A stretch of 64,000 bases of DNA from Prunus persica (taxonomy: Eukaryota > Streptophyta > Magnoliopsida > Rosales > Rosaceae): assembly GCF_000346465.2 (NCBI RefSeq), contig NC_034009.1:34141251-34205250 (forward strand), given 5' to 3'. The notes below the pieces were generated by a model. That model made no database searches. It was not told the origin of the DNA and saw nothing but the letters and a program-made list of their open reading frames with translations. The position numbers and the translations under genes were made by a program. This document shows positions 20,146 through 31,331 of the stretch, one piece after another (position 1 is the stretch's first letter; the number at the start of each line of letters is the position of its first letter).

Positions 20146-23100
20146 CTAATGGCTAATCAATGAGCAGATAGCCTTATGAAGCTTGCACACATGGTGAGGG
20201 CGACTAGGATCAACAAAACCAGGAGGTTGTTCCATGTAAACTTCTTCAGTAAGCAAGCCATGGAGAAAAGCGTTTTTGACATCTAACTGACGGAGAGACC
20301 AACCAGAAGAGACAGCCAAACTGAGCACAGTACGAACAGTGGTAGGTTTCACAACTGGACTGAAAGTATCGAAGTAGTCCACACCGGGTTGTTGGTGGTA
20401 ACCCTTGGCAACAAGCCTAGCTTTGTGACGTTCAATAGTCCCATCAGAATGACGTTTTACTCGAAAGACCCATTTACAGCCAACTGTGTTAAAATGAAGG
20501 GATGAGGGAACTAAAGACCAAGTCCCTTGTTTAAGAAGAGCATTGAACTCCTCAACCATAGCATTTTTCCATTCAGGAAAGCGAGAGGCCTGTGTGTAAG
20601 AAGTAGGTTCATCATTAGTAGCCAAAAAGGCAGCAAAAGCTTGAGGCAAGGGATAACGGGTGGAGAAATTGGCATGATATTTGGGATTGGGTTTATGAAT
20701 CCCAGATTTCGAGCGAGTGTGGACCGGATTGGAACGGGAGGGTGGTGGTTGAGTAAAAGCAGCAAAAGGTGCATTGGCAGGGGCTGTGTCTAGCGCTGTC
20801 GCAGAAGATAAGGAGGAGGAAGGAGGCTCGAGAGCTGGTCTGGTGTCTGGAGCAGGCGGGCATAGTGGAACGATGGGACTGGCGCTGCCGGATGCTGGGA
20901 GCAGCATGGCGCACGATCCGGTGAGGTCGGGTGCAGGGTCGGAGGATGGGAATAGAGGCACGGGTGCAGGGGATGGAGGCGTGATGTCTGAGGATGGAGA
21001 TAGGGTAAGGGATGAGGTATGAGAGGTGTGTTCGGGTTGGGCCAGGTCGGTGGATGGAGGAGGAAAATGGACTGAAGGCAGAGAGGGGAGGGAGTATTGG
21101 GCCGCAGAGAAGGAAGGGGGGCTGGGCTGCGCGGTGGTGCGGGGTTGAGGTGGGTGACTGGAACCGGGCTGTGGCTGGTTGCCTGGGGCTGTGGCGTGGG
21201 CCGGGTGTACTGTGGGAGGATTGGATGCTGGTGGGGGTAGCGGAGAGAGCAGGGGCTCGTGGTCAAGACCAGCAGGAACAATATCGAAGGTGCGTGATGG
21301 AGCTGGAGTGGGAGCAGCAACAGGAACAAAATAATAAAATTTGTTTTCATGGAAAACAACATGCCGAAAAGTGTAAAGGCGACCAGTTGGTGGGTGGAAG
21401 CATCTATAACCACGATGACGATCACTGTAGCCAACAAAAACACACTCAAGAGATCTAGGTTGTAGTTTGTTAGAAACATAATCACCTAAACAGGGATAAC
21501 AAGTAGAACCAAAAATGCGAAGCAAGGAATAATCTGGAGGATGACCAAATAATTTGTGATACGGAGAGACCCATTGGAGAACAGGAGTGGGTAGTCGATT
21601 GATTAAATAAACCGCCGTACAGAAGGCCTCGGCCCATAAATTGTGGGGGAATTGGGCAGTAAGAAGGAGGGTGCGACCCATGTCAGCAATATGACGGTGT
21701 TTGCGTTCGGCCAAGCCATTTTGTTAAGGGGTATGAGGACACAAGAAACGATGGATAATACCATTGGTAGCACAAAATTGGCGAAACTGAGAGTTGTCAA
21801 ATTCTTTGCCACCATCACTTTGAAATGTTTTGACAGAGATGGAAAAATGATTGTGAACATACGTGACAAAAGCGGAGAAATGACCAAAGACTTCAGATTT
21901 AAGACGCATGGGGAAAATCCAAGAATAGCAGGTGAAATCATCAGTGAATAAGACATAGTAACGAAATTCAGAAATTGAAGCAATGGGAGACATCCAAACA
22001 TCCGAGTGTATTAAATCAAAAGGAGCAACAGTAGAGTGTTCTATAGGAGAGAAAGAAAGTCTTATGGATTTTGCTAATGCACAATGTTTACAATGTTCAT
22101 TTGGTAAACGAAAGGAGGAACCAAGTAAAGATTGAGAAACAAGAGTGCCAAGCACTTTATTTGAGGGATGTCTAAGACGGCGGTGCCAGAGAGAAGAGGA
22201 TGAGACAACGGTGGTAAGAGCAGTTGGAGAGGGAGGCAAGAGTTTGGGAAAGATAGGATAAATACCATCTTTACATGGGCCCTGAAATAGAACAACACCA
22301 GTTTTTAAGTCACGAATAATATAACCCCATGGAAAGAATGTAATACTGACAAGGGAATCCTGAGTAAACTGAGCAATGGATAAGAGATTTTTATGAAGAG
22401 AAGGAACACGAAGAACGTCAAAAAGACGAAACAAAAAATTGCCAGAATAAAATGAAACGTTACCAGAATGAGTAATGGGAAGGGAGTCACCATTACCAAA
22501 GACAACTTGATCATGGGGGGAAACAATGGAGGAGGAAACGTTGGTGGAGCGACGGGCATCATTGATCATGTGATTGGTCACACTAGAATCCAAGTACCAA
22601 GTAGGATCGGAGGAGGCAGCTACGTGCATGCCGGCAAAAGCACGGGACTGAGGGCACTGAGAAGCAATGTGCCCATACTGGCTGCAAGTCCAACACTGGA
22701 TGTGGGAACGAGTAGCAGGAGGCGGACCCAAAAGTCCGGAAGAGTTTTGATGAGGACGCTGGCGTCGGTTGAAAAAGGGAGCAGGACCGCGAAGCGGAAA
22801 GGTGGGCGAAAAGGTGGGTGGAGGAAGCGTGCGCGGAGAGCGCTAGTCTTTGGGCGCACCGCGATGGCTACGTTGATATTGTTGGTGAGCATGGTGCTGA
22901 GTCAAAAAGGCAGTGGGCTGAGGAGTAGGTGAAATGGCAGCATTGTGCAGTTGTTGGGCTTCAAAGGCCAGAAGGCGTGCTCGCAATTCGGCAAAGGAGG
23001 GCAATGGGGAAAAAGTGGTGATGGCAGTGACAAGCATCGCATATTCCGGTCCTAATCCCCGGAGAACATAAATGACCAAGTCAACAGAAGAAACGGGAGA

Positions 23101-23632
23101 ATTGATGGGACTTAGTTGATCCGCCAGATTCTTGGCAAGAGAGAGAGAGATATTCTGTAATCGGTTTAGAGCCTTTGGTGAGAGAGAGAAGTTGAAAACG
23201 AATGTACGTGGCATTCGCAAGAGATTGTTGGGAAAAATTTTCCCGAAGACAATCCCAAATTTCCTTGGAGGTAGAACAGCCAACAACTTGAGAGAGGATG
23301 GATTCCTTGAGAGTGGAGCGAACCAGACTCATGAGATATTGGTCAGTTTGAAACCAAGTAAGATACTCAGGATTGGGTGTGGGAGCAGAAGAAAGAATGT
23401 CGGTGGCTTTGGTGGAATCAGAGGAAGTATCAGAAGTGAGGGAAGGGGAGGGGCAGACATAAAAGCCATCAACGAAACGCCACCAATTTTGCCCAATAAG
23501 AAAGGGCTTGAGTTGACTTTTCCAAAGTAAGAAGTTGGATTCTGAAAGTTTATAGGAGGCAAAGGAAGAGATGTTAAAGGGAAGAGTGGGACCAGTGAGA
23601 GAAGAAGAAGAGGAGGCTATAGTAGAAGCCAT
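20146..23632 (-). pseudogene. copia gag-pol, disabled by frameshifts and a stop
   Basis: Gag starts at ATG 23632 but shifts frame near 23130 and again near 22890. The zinc knuckle CWTCSQYGHIASQC is at about 22690-22650. The protease motif reads WYLDSSVTNHM, so the active-site DSG has become DSS. The integrase HHCC zinc region (HRRLRHPSN...HCKHC) and the first catalytic Asp residues (HSDVW, FQSDGG) are present. A TAA at 21724 breaks the frame just before NGLAERKH, which holds the catalytic Glu. RT motifs [17 protein letters not shown] and VYMEQPPGF are seen, but sequence ends at [11 protein letters not shown] before the YVDD box. It is non-autonomous and dead. Confidence 0.88.
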
Positions 23633-23693
23633 GTGAGGAGAGAAAGAGGACGAGAAAAAAAAAGGAATAGATTGCCTAGGCTCTTGATACCAT
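20146..23693 (-). mobile_element. Ty1/copia LTR retrotransposon internal region, truncated in the reverse transcriptase
   Basis: Reading leftwards from the LTR: a primer-binding site TGGTATCAAGAGCC at 23692-23679 (complementary to initiator tRNA-Met in this class), gag, zinc knuckle, protease, integrase, then reverse transcriptase that stops early. The gene order protease-integrase-RT is diagnostic of copia. RNase H and a 3' LTR are not found downstream. Homologous 3' parts instead lie upstream at 23938-24300 (see findings). Confidence 0.88.
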
Positions 23694-23937
23694 GTAGAAA
23701 AGAGATACTTTCATTTATTTGCAATTCACGGGTACAAGCTTTATATACAGGCATAGGAGGTAGCTAAATGGTTTACAACGGTAGTGTAGTAATTATATCA
23801 GACCTAAATGATGTAATTACAATATAATAAAGCTATAATTAAGATACAATAACAATGTAATGGAAATACTCCTTGAATAGGCATAACTATGATTGAATGT
23901 CATGATTGTGGTGGTAACTCCCTAATACTCCTCCGCA
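23693..23937 (-). repeat. copia LTR (245 bp), minus orientation
   Basis: It is bounded on one side by the primer-binding site (TACA|TGGTATCAAGAGCC at 23693/23692) and on the other by a purine tract GCGGAGGAG (minus strand). It contains a TATATAAAGC box on the minus strand (near 23738). The terminal bases are degenerate (TA instead of TG at the start). Confidence 0.75.
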
Positions 23938-24300
23938 AACTTGACACCGGATAGGTGAAAAGGTTGGAAACAAGACACGCAAAACGTGCTGCAGGTATGC
24001 CTTTTGTGAATACATCAGCAAGCTGATCGTGAGATTAAATGAACCGCACTTGATGACTTCCAGCAGTAAGACGTTCACGGATAAAATGATAATCAATAGC
24101 AACATGTTTAGTGCGGGAATGGAAGACAGGATTGGCAGCCATGTAGGTTGCAGATAAATTGTCACAATGAAGAAGAACTGGTTTAGAAAGAGAGAAGTGA
24201 AGTTCATGAAGAAGACTCTGAAAACCAGGATTATGAAGCTTGCATGCTGGTGAGGATTGAGCCATGCATTTCTCCTTGTAATGCTCTCTGTTGAAGATTG
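23938..24300 (-). pseudogene. copia RNase H / pol C-terminal fragment
   Basis: On the minus strand this reads HELHFSLSKPVLLHCDNLSA and RTKHVAIDYHFIRERLTAGS, which are copia RNase H motifs. The pol end FPTFSPI..QVCGGVLG follows, then the purine tract. A stop lies within the frame near 24037. It corresponds to the 3' third of a copia pol gene, but lies on the 5' side of the LTR that starts the gag-pol block. Confidence 0.8.
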
Positions 24301-24309
24301 AGCCATTTC

Positions 24310-24465
24310 TTCTTCTTATGCTCTCTATTGAAGATTGCGCCTTCTTCCCCTTGTCAGTTGTCATCGCTCACCAAGCCTTATCCTAGCCGGCCATTGTCTC
24401 TGTCCTGCTATGCTTCACTGTCGTTAGTCCCTTTGCACAACCGTTGTCTATCCCTCATGTGCTCT

Positions 24466-24499
<34 letters not shown>

Positions 24500-25575
24500 G
24501 GATCTCATTCCTTTTTTTTTTCCTCTATCAAAACTCCCTCTTGAACTCTTTCTCTTTCTCTTTCTCTGGTTATATCAAGACTCCATCTCTTTCTCTGGTT
24601 ATATCAAGACTCCATCTCTTTCTCTTTGGTGTCATGAGCCCTCCATTTTTCCAATATCTCTCTCTTCTCTATACACATGCTTCCCCTTCATTCCCTTAAG
24701 CTTCATCTCTCTCTTGCCCAAACACTCGTGCTCATATCTATAAATTTTTATTTATATATATAAAAAAAAAATAAACCTTCCTTTCCTTTCACTTTTCCTA
24801 ATCTGTAATTGTGGTTTTTCTCTCTCATGTATTTCTGATGGTTTCTCTATCGTGGTATCCATACTTTCCCCTTCTTTGTTGATGTTGCCTATCATTGCTC
24901 ATCGAGCCCTCTCTCTTTCCTCCGTGAGCCTCATCAACGCTCGCTGAGCCTTCTCTGCCATGCTACACTGTCGGTGTTCCCTTTGCACAGCCCCTGTTTC
25001 TTCCTCTGTGTTGCGGACTTGGTATAAGCCAGTCAAGCCCTATCACTGTGTTGCTGCCTTGGTATCAGCCTCTCACGCTCTATTTATGCTCAACTTGTGT
25101 TCTTCTCTCTTTCTTTCTCTCCTTTTTCCATCTTTATTTTGAAAAGATTTTAACTTTATGTTTTGCCCACACTCTCTTTTCCTTTCTCTGTCTCACTTGG
25201 TTTCCTCCTTTATTTCTTATTATTGTTTTTTGGGTCAATCATCCCTCTTTATTTTAATCTATATGGGCTTCTATCCTCTTGCGATAATCTTTTCTTTATT
25301 ACTTCTTTGTTCCCCGGTGGTTTTCTTCCCCATACCTTATTGTTTCTATGGTGCTTTGAAATTCAAACTTGCCCATGCTCTTGTTTTTTTTTCTCTATGT
25401 CCCAAGTTGGTTTCACCTCCTATCCTTTATTGTTGTGCTGCACCCTCTCTTAACCCCTTTATTCCCTTCAAATATTCCTTATTTTCTCTCTATACACATC
25501 CCTTTCTGCTTTCCATGTGACGAATTTTCTTTTGTTTCCATTCCTCATCTTTATTATATTCCTTCTTTTTACGTC
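24310..25575 (+). other. pyrimidine-rich block with internal repeats
   Basis: Long CT-rich stretch with no convincing gene; long apparent frames in it are low-complexity Ser/Leu/Phe. It contains a (CT)n run at about 24470-24498. One diverged repeat is CACTGTCG(T/G)...TCCCTTTGCACA at about 24417 and 24967. Another is CTCTATACACAT at about 24667 and 25488. A roughly 37-bp tandem GATTGAGCCAT unit starts at about 24257. It may be the internal domain of a non-autonomous LTR element ending in the LTR at 25622. Confidence 0.5.
25018..25050 (+). repeat. second arm of the long-range inverted repeat (partner 20112-20143)
   Basis: Contains GCCAGTCAAGCCCTATCACT and flanking bases, 23 of 23 matching the reverse complement of 20112-20134. 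The arms are about 4.9 kb apart. Confidence 0.85.
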
Positions 25576-25824
25576 TTATTTCCAAACTTGTCACCTCTCC
25601 GGCGTCAAGTTTGCGGGGGAGTTTTAGGGGTTACGGGAGTTACTATAGTTAAGGGTCTTCAATGACAATACATTAGTGTTTTAGCTGTTATGTTGTTATT
25701 AGCCTTTATTAGAATATAAGGGATTTTCTGTTTCATTGTAATCACTAGGAAGATATCTTATAGTTTGTGTATAAATAGTGGTTGTAATATCTCAAGTATG
25801 ATAATCGAATATACAGTTTCTACA
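25576..25824 (+). mobile_element. copia pol end, polypurine tract and LTR in plus orientation
   Basis: 25576-25621 encodes a pol tail similar to that at 23938-23960 but on the opposite strand (FPNLSPLRRQVCGGVLG), followed by the purine tract GCGGGGGAG. The LTR then runs about 25622-25824 (203 bp) and ends TTTCTACA, like the minus LTR. No intact partner LTR in plus orientation is seen, so this is the 3' end of a separate or inverted element. Confidence 0.7.
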
Positions 25825-27058
25825 CATATGATTCGAATTCTCCCTCTTCTAATATTACTCGTGTCCAAAAAGAAACGAAAAAACATAACACATTACAACA
25901 CATTTAGCTGGCATTGCTCCTTGATGTTTCAAATGTGGTACGAGATGTAATGGAACACAGGGAAGGGGGGGCATGGCTGCATGGCCAAACCTTATCCATG
26001 TCGAAAGATGCCAATCAATTCATTTAAAATGGGTCCAGATATGAACCAGCTTGGGCTTGTCAAAGTCCAACAATCATGGCTAGCATTGAAAAATAATTAA
26101 CATATAGGCATGCATAAGGGCTCCACACATTTCAAATCCATGTGATCGGATATAATTGTGGTAACTGGTCTGATCTTATTTCACGTTAATCAAAACAAAT
26201 TTGGTCATATAGTTGGAGGCCTTTTAGGTACGACTCAAAAACGTTTTGATCATATCTCCTTGTTTTCCACTTTGAGATCCGGAAAGACTCATTTCTACTT
26301 TACTAATTACAAATGTTTGATTAACAAGCTTAATAATACATGTTATCATAATTGCACTGCTTAAACTGAAATTAATAAATTAGTTAGGTGAGTGGACCAT
26401 GCCCAATTATGCGTTCCACCAGCAGGCAAAACAAGAGATTAGATTAGATTAGATTAGATCCCATTAACATTCTATTACGACTATCTTATCTGAAAGTGAA
26501 AGACAAGACCTGTTGCTCTTTAAGTAATTAATTAATTTTTTTTTTTTAATTTGCCTACGCGAAGCTGAAAGCATAGTGAGTCGGTTTAATGAGAAGTATT
26601 CAGTGTATTTAGAAAATTGATGCATGAAATGAAAGTCTAGAATCAAGGAAAAAAGGCGAAAAGATTCAGGCATAAGCACGTGCAAGTGTGACTTGCTGAC
26701 AGCCTGACACCGACTCGTCTCTCAACAATTTCTGGGTTCCCCGCTCACCTCACAAATTTCACAATTTCCCAGTATTGCTGCTTGTTGCTTGTTATTGATT
26801 AGTCTCCATCAAACTCACACCTGGGTTGGGTGGACGAGGAGAAGGAGTTGCATGTCACGGGGATATAGTACAGTGTTATTTCTATCCAATTATATTTTAT
26901 TATGTAAAAAAATTATTATATTTAACGGAATATGATTAATGGGAATAACAAAAGAGTGATATTCTATAATATACAATACAAGTTATTCTCCTGAAGCAAA
27001 AACCTAAACTGAGTACTATCAACATCATATAAAGCTTGTGCGTCAAACTCATCGTATC
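25825..27058. other. intergenic, with (AGATT)5 repeat
   Basis: No gene is seen. An AGATT pentanucleotide repeat of five units lies at 26436-26460, the last unit being AGATC. Confidence 0.5.
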
Positions 27059-27061
27059 TAA

Positions 27062-27620
27062 GAGCATCCACAATGAGGGGGTGTATGTTAAATATACACT
27101 CCTTATCACCAGAATCTTCTCTAATGGGGAGATGTAAATATACATCATCACCATAGAGATGTAAAATAAAATGTTTATTTACATCCATTTTTACATCCTT
27201 TGCAAGCGGAACCCGCCCGAAAAAAGAGAAGAAAAATGACGAAAAGTCATCATAAAAGGCTAGGACCCACGGCTACAGTAATTGCTAAAAAAAATTCACA
27301 TGTTGTTTGCTCATTTGTGATTTTCATGCTCCCCCAATGTTTTTGGATGAAATCATATCTTCTACGAATTTAAATATTTTTAGGTCTATTTGTTTGAAAA
27401 ATTCAAATTAACCTAATACAAAAAAAATTAATTTTATAAAGTAAACATAAAATACAAATTTAACACAAAAATGAATTAAGACAAACAAAACAATTATATA
27501 TTTTAGATTTACATCTTTTCTCATTATAGCAAAAAACGTATTTACACCTCCCAAATGTGTAAAGAGAATGTAAAAATGACTTTATACCCCCGCATTTACA
27601 CATCTCCATTATGAATGCTC
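27062..27620. mobile_element. Tourist/PIF-Harbinger-like MITE (559 bp)
   Basis: Terminal inverted repeats GAGCATCCACAATG (27062-27075) and CATTATGAATGCTC (27607-27620) are imperfect reverse complements. A 3-bp TAA occurs on both sides (27059-27061 and 27621-27623), as expected for this superfamily. The interior is AT-rich and non-coding. Confidence 0.75.
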
Positions 27621-27623
27621 TAA

Positions 27624-28840
27624 CTAAGAAAAAAATATAGAAAATAAGCCGAAGATCTATCTTTTATTTTTTATTGTTATGAACATAAATATAAGATGAC
27701 ATGGTCTTCCTGGTCCCCACTTCACCACGTGCACTGCTCGCACGTGTGGGGGACAGGTGTACTTTCGGCTCTTTGTCGCAACCTTTGAGGCCCGGTTCTT
27801 CTTCTTGGCCATTTCAATTGATTACTATTCTTCTTCTTTTAAAAAAGATAAATGAAATAATAATAAGGTTTGATTGCGGTTCTTATCCTGCCTTTAGCAT
27901 AATCACTTTTGCTTCCATCAAAAAAGAAAAAACATAATCACTTTTGCTTATGACAATATAACAACCTGAATTGATAGTGAACAGTTTATTTATTCTCGAC
28001 GTAAGGTTTACTTTCACTTCATGTCTTAAAAATGATTCAAGATATCTTAACCTCACTTTCTCTTTTTTTCTAAGAAAAAAAAAAACTTAGTTTCTCAATT
28101 TTCAGATTAGAGAGATCCACTAATGTGAGAGATCCACTAATGTAGAGATTTGGAACAATTACTCCTTCAGTGAAGTTTTTAAATTCGAGTTTTAACATCC
28201 GTATAGTACGTAAGAATTTAATATATTATTGCCACTTCTAATAAAAAATGTCCTAAAAAAAAATAAATAAAACTAGAGAATACATTATGCTCTCCAAATA
28301 ATTTTTTTTGGGAGAGCATCCATGGAAATGGGCCCAATAGTTTAAGCGGCAAAAGAAAAAAAAGAAAAAAAGAAAAAAAAAAGGTGGTTAAGAAAATAGG
28401 CGTTTTAATAGACGAGGAAGGCCTCCTAATCCAAGTAAGAGGTAAAGAGAGCTTTTGTTGTTGTTGCGTGGGAGAGGCCGGGGTGAGGGGAGTGGCCGGA
28501 CAGCGGTGGCTCAGGTGGTGATGGTTGTAGTGGCAAGGGCGCGCTTGCTGCTGCAACCAACTCTGTTTCCGATCGCCAAATCCACCACAATTTAATTCAA
28601 TGCAATTAAAAAGAGAGGCTTTCGTTTCGTTTCTTTTCCTTGGATTTAATCAATATAAAATTCCTAAATCACAATCAGCTTCTTTAGCATTGTGCTTCTT
28701 TGGCCTTGCCCATATGGCCATTTAGTATACAGCATATGCTCTCTCTCTCGGCGTTTGTTTTTTGTCCGAGACATTGGTGATTTCCTAGAAGCCCCCAAAA
28801 ATCCCACACGCATTTGCCCCCACTTTTGGTACGTACCATT

Positions 28841-28871
<31 letters not shown>

Positions 28872-29377
28872 AAGTATTTTGAGTTTTGTTTAAGAGATCA
28901 AGGGATTTTTCGTGCTTTTTCGGATCTCGAATGTTTGCACTTTCGGTGTTTTTACCAGCATTCTTCTTGTGATTTGAGGCGAGGATTGTGAAACATTTGC
29001 TATTGGCGCTGTCGCCATTGATTTTCATTGGGTTTCTGATGTGCATTGTTTGCATTCCTCACGCTTAGAACATGTCGACTTTAATTGCTAGCATTGCCAT
29101 CGATCAAATTCCTTCTTTTTCCCACTTCTAAACGAGTGATTGTTGTGCTGCAACAGTAAAGTTTCAAACTTGCAGTGCTTCCATTGTGATTTTTGAAGAA
29201 GACAACGTTCCACTACATATTAAACTCTGAAGCCGATCTTCCAGGTAATTTCTATACTTAGATCTGCCAAACTTACAAACAATTTATCAGCTTCAACATT
29301 TGAATTCTGGTGATAATTGTAGTGCCATTTTTCAAACCAAATTTTTCCTTGTGGTGTTACTATTAGTCCGGTCAGTG
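27624..29377. other. intergenic and 5' leader of the tubby-like F-box gene
   Basis: Contains a CT microsatellite at about 28850-28871 and a likely 5' UTR. A probable leader intron has donor CTTCCAG|GTAATTT at about 29244 and acceptor TTGTAG near 29321. No further gene is seen. Confidence 0.5.
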
Positions 29378-31032
29378 ATGTCACTCAAAAAAATATTTCA
29401 CGAGCTACTGGAGCTCAGAGATGACATGGGGAAAAAATCAAGAAGGGCAGAGAGAAAGCATACGCGTCGCCGAGCAAAATCACACATTGCCCCTGAACAG
29501 TCATTATCTTCATTGCCATCACCTGAATTGGTTCAACAGAGCCAATGGGCAAACTTGCCCCCCGAGTTGCTTCTTGACATAATTCAACGCTTGGAAGCGA
29601 GCGAGACCTCCTGGCCTGCTCGGAGAGATGTCGTTGCCTGTGCTTCGGTTTGCAGGTCATGGAGGGAGATTACAAAAGAGATAGTCAAGACTCCAGAGCA
29701 ATGTGGCTGGCTTACCTTCCCTATCTCACTGAAGCAGGTATTTTTCTCATAAAACTAGATTCCTTTCAGGTTCTTACATTCTATCACGAACTGACTGAAG
29801 ATGATTTACTTTCCACATTTCTTGCATATATCTACTAGCCGGGTCCAAGAGATGCTCCGATCCAGTGCTTTATTAAGAGGGAAAGAGAAACCTCGACATA
29901 TCGACTGTATCTTGGTCTAAGCCCTGGTAAATGTTTGGATGCTTCTCCCCTTTGTTGTGTGTTAGAAATTAGTGTTCAAATTCTTTCTAAATGAATTTGG
30001 TTCCTGAACTATGATTTTAATAGTTCAGTTATACTAATTCCACCATGAGGGTATCCTTGAATTTTGTAAACCGGTTACTAATGATCTCTTATGAATCTAC
30101 AGCTCTGTCTGGGGACATGAGTAAGCTATTGCTGGCAGCGAGAAAGATCAGACGGGCAACTAGTACAGGTTTTGTGATATCTTTGGTTGCAGATGAATTT
30201 TCTCGAGCAAGCAATACCTATGTTGGAAAACTAAGGCAAGCTTTACCTAAATGGATCTCTATCATTGCCATAATTCATTCTTTTTTGTTCCTTTTTTTTT
30301 TGTCTTGGTTGTTACAGCCATGACTCATTCTTTCTTCATTCAATTTATTGGCAAATGCTAAACAGGTCTAATTTTCTGGGGTCCAAGTTTACCATTTATG
30401 ACAGTCAGCCTCCACAAAACCCAGCAATCCAAACAAATTGTAGGTCACATCGCAGAATCAATTCAAAGCAGGTATCTCCAAGGGTACCTGCCGGCTGTTT
30501 TAGTGTTGCTTCTGTATCTTATGAACTCAATATCCTCCGAACAAGGGGCCCAAGGAGAATGCAATGCACCATGCAATCAATCCCCATAACAGCAGTTCAA
30601 GAAGGGGGCTTTGCTCCAACTCCAACAGAGTTATCAACTTGCTTAAACCAGAAATGCTCTCCATTGTCCACTTCGCAAGGGAAGAAGCCACTTGCTAACT
30701 TGGGCTCTAGTAGTACCACACTGGATTTGGAACATGGCATGAAGGATCCGCTCATTTTGAAAAATAAATCCCCTCGATGGCATGAACAGCTGCAGTGTTG
30801 GTGTCTAAACTTTAAGGGTCGTGTTACAGTGGCATCCGTGAAGAATTTCCAGCTGGTGGCTTCTGCAGAGCCTTGCCAAAATGTTTCATTGGCTGAACAA
30901 GAGAAAGTAATCCTGCAATTCGGGAAGATCGGTAAAGACATTTTCACTATGGATTATCGCTACCCTCTCTCTGCTTTCCAAGCTTTCGCAATTTGCTTGA
31001 GCAGCTTTGACACGAAACCAGCCTGTGAATGA
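29378..31032 (+). CDS. TLP: tubby-like F-box protein
   Basis: Exons 29378-29737, 29839-29926, 30103-30235 and 30366-31032 give 415 residues. An N-terminal basic segment follows the start ([20 protein letters not shown]). An F-box at about residues 55-105 ([20 protein letters not shown]) would bind SKP1 in an SCF ubiquitin ligase. The tubby domain at about 118-415 has family motifs [50 protein letters not shown] and the ending [20 protein letters not shown], typical of PIP2-binding plasma-membrane tethering. The upstream in-frame ATG at 29300 lies in the leader and is rejected because the MSLKK start fits the family. Intron 3 begins with GC instead of GT. I cannot assign a specific TLP number. 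Confidence 0.93.
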
Positions 31033-31331
31033 TTTACTCTCTATTCAAATCATGTGACTATCATGTTCGTCTTTCCTTAGATTTAACTGTAAATATACTT
31101 CGTGAAACAAAGCACTTTAGGTTGTGCCTTTTGGTCCATCAGAAAGTGCCTTCATTGAAGTCGCACTAGTTTGTGTAATGGCAGTAACCCAGAAAGCATA
31201 ATGTAAGTTGCCAATTTATTTATATGCACAAAAGCACTTTTTTGCAACTTTCTCCAAGTACGTAAACATCACTCTCATCTTAAAATATAGATCTTATAAA
31301 GGTGATATTAGATGGTTAGAGAATCCCGATC

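Noticed and set aside
20511..21458. Alternative-frame long ORFs over the copia region (both strands)
   Set aside because: They are Pro/Ser/His-rich or Gly/Glu-rich shadows of the linker between integrase and reverse transcriptase.
24298..25665. Several long plus-strand open frames in the pyrimidine-rich block
   Set aside because: The predicted proteins are Ser/Leu/Phe low-complexity from CT-rich DNA and match no family.
29300..29377. Upstream in-frame ATG extending the tubby-like protein by 26 residues
   Set aside because: The added residues are not family-like and lie in the predicted leader; the MSLKK start fits known tubby-like proteins.
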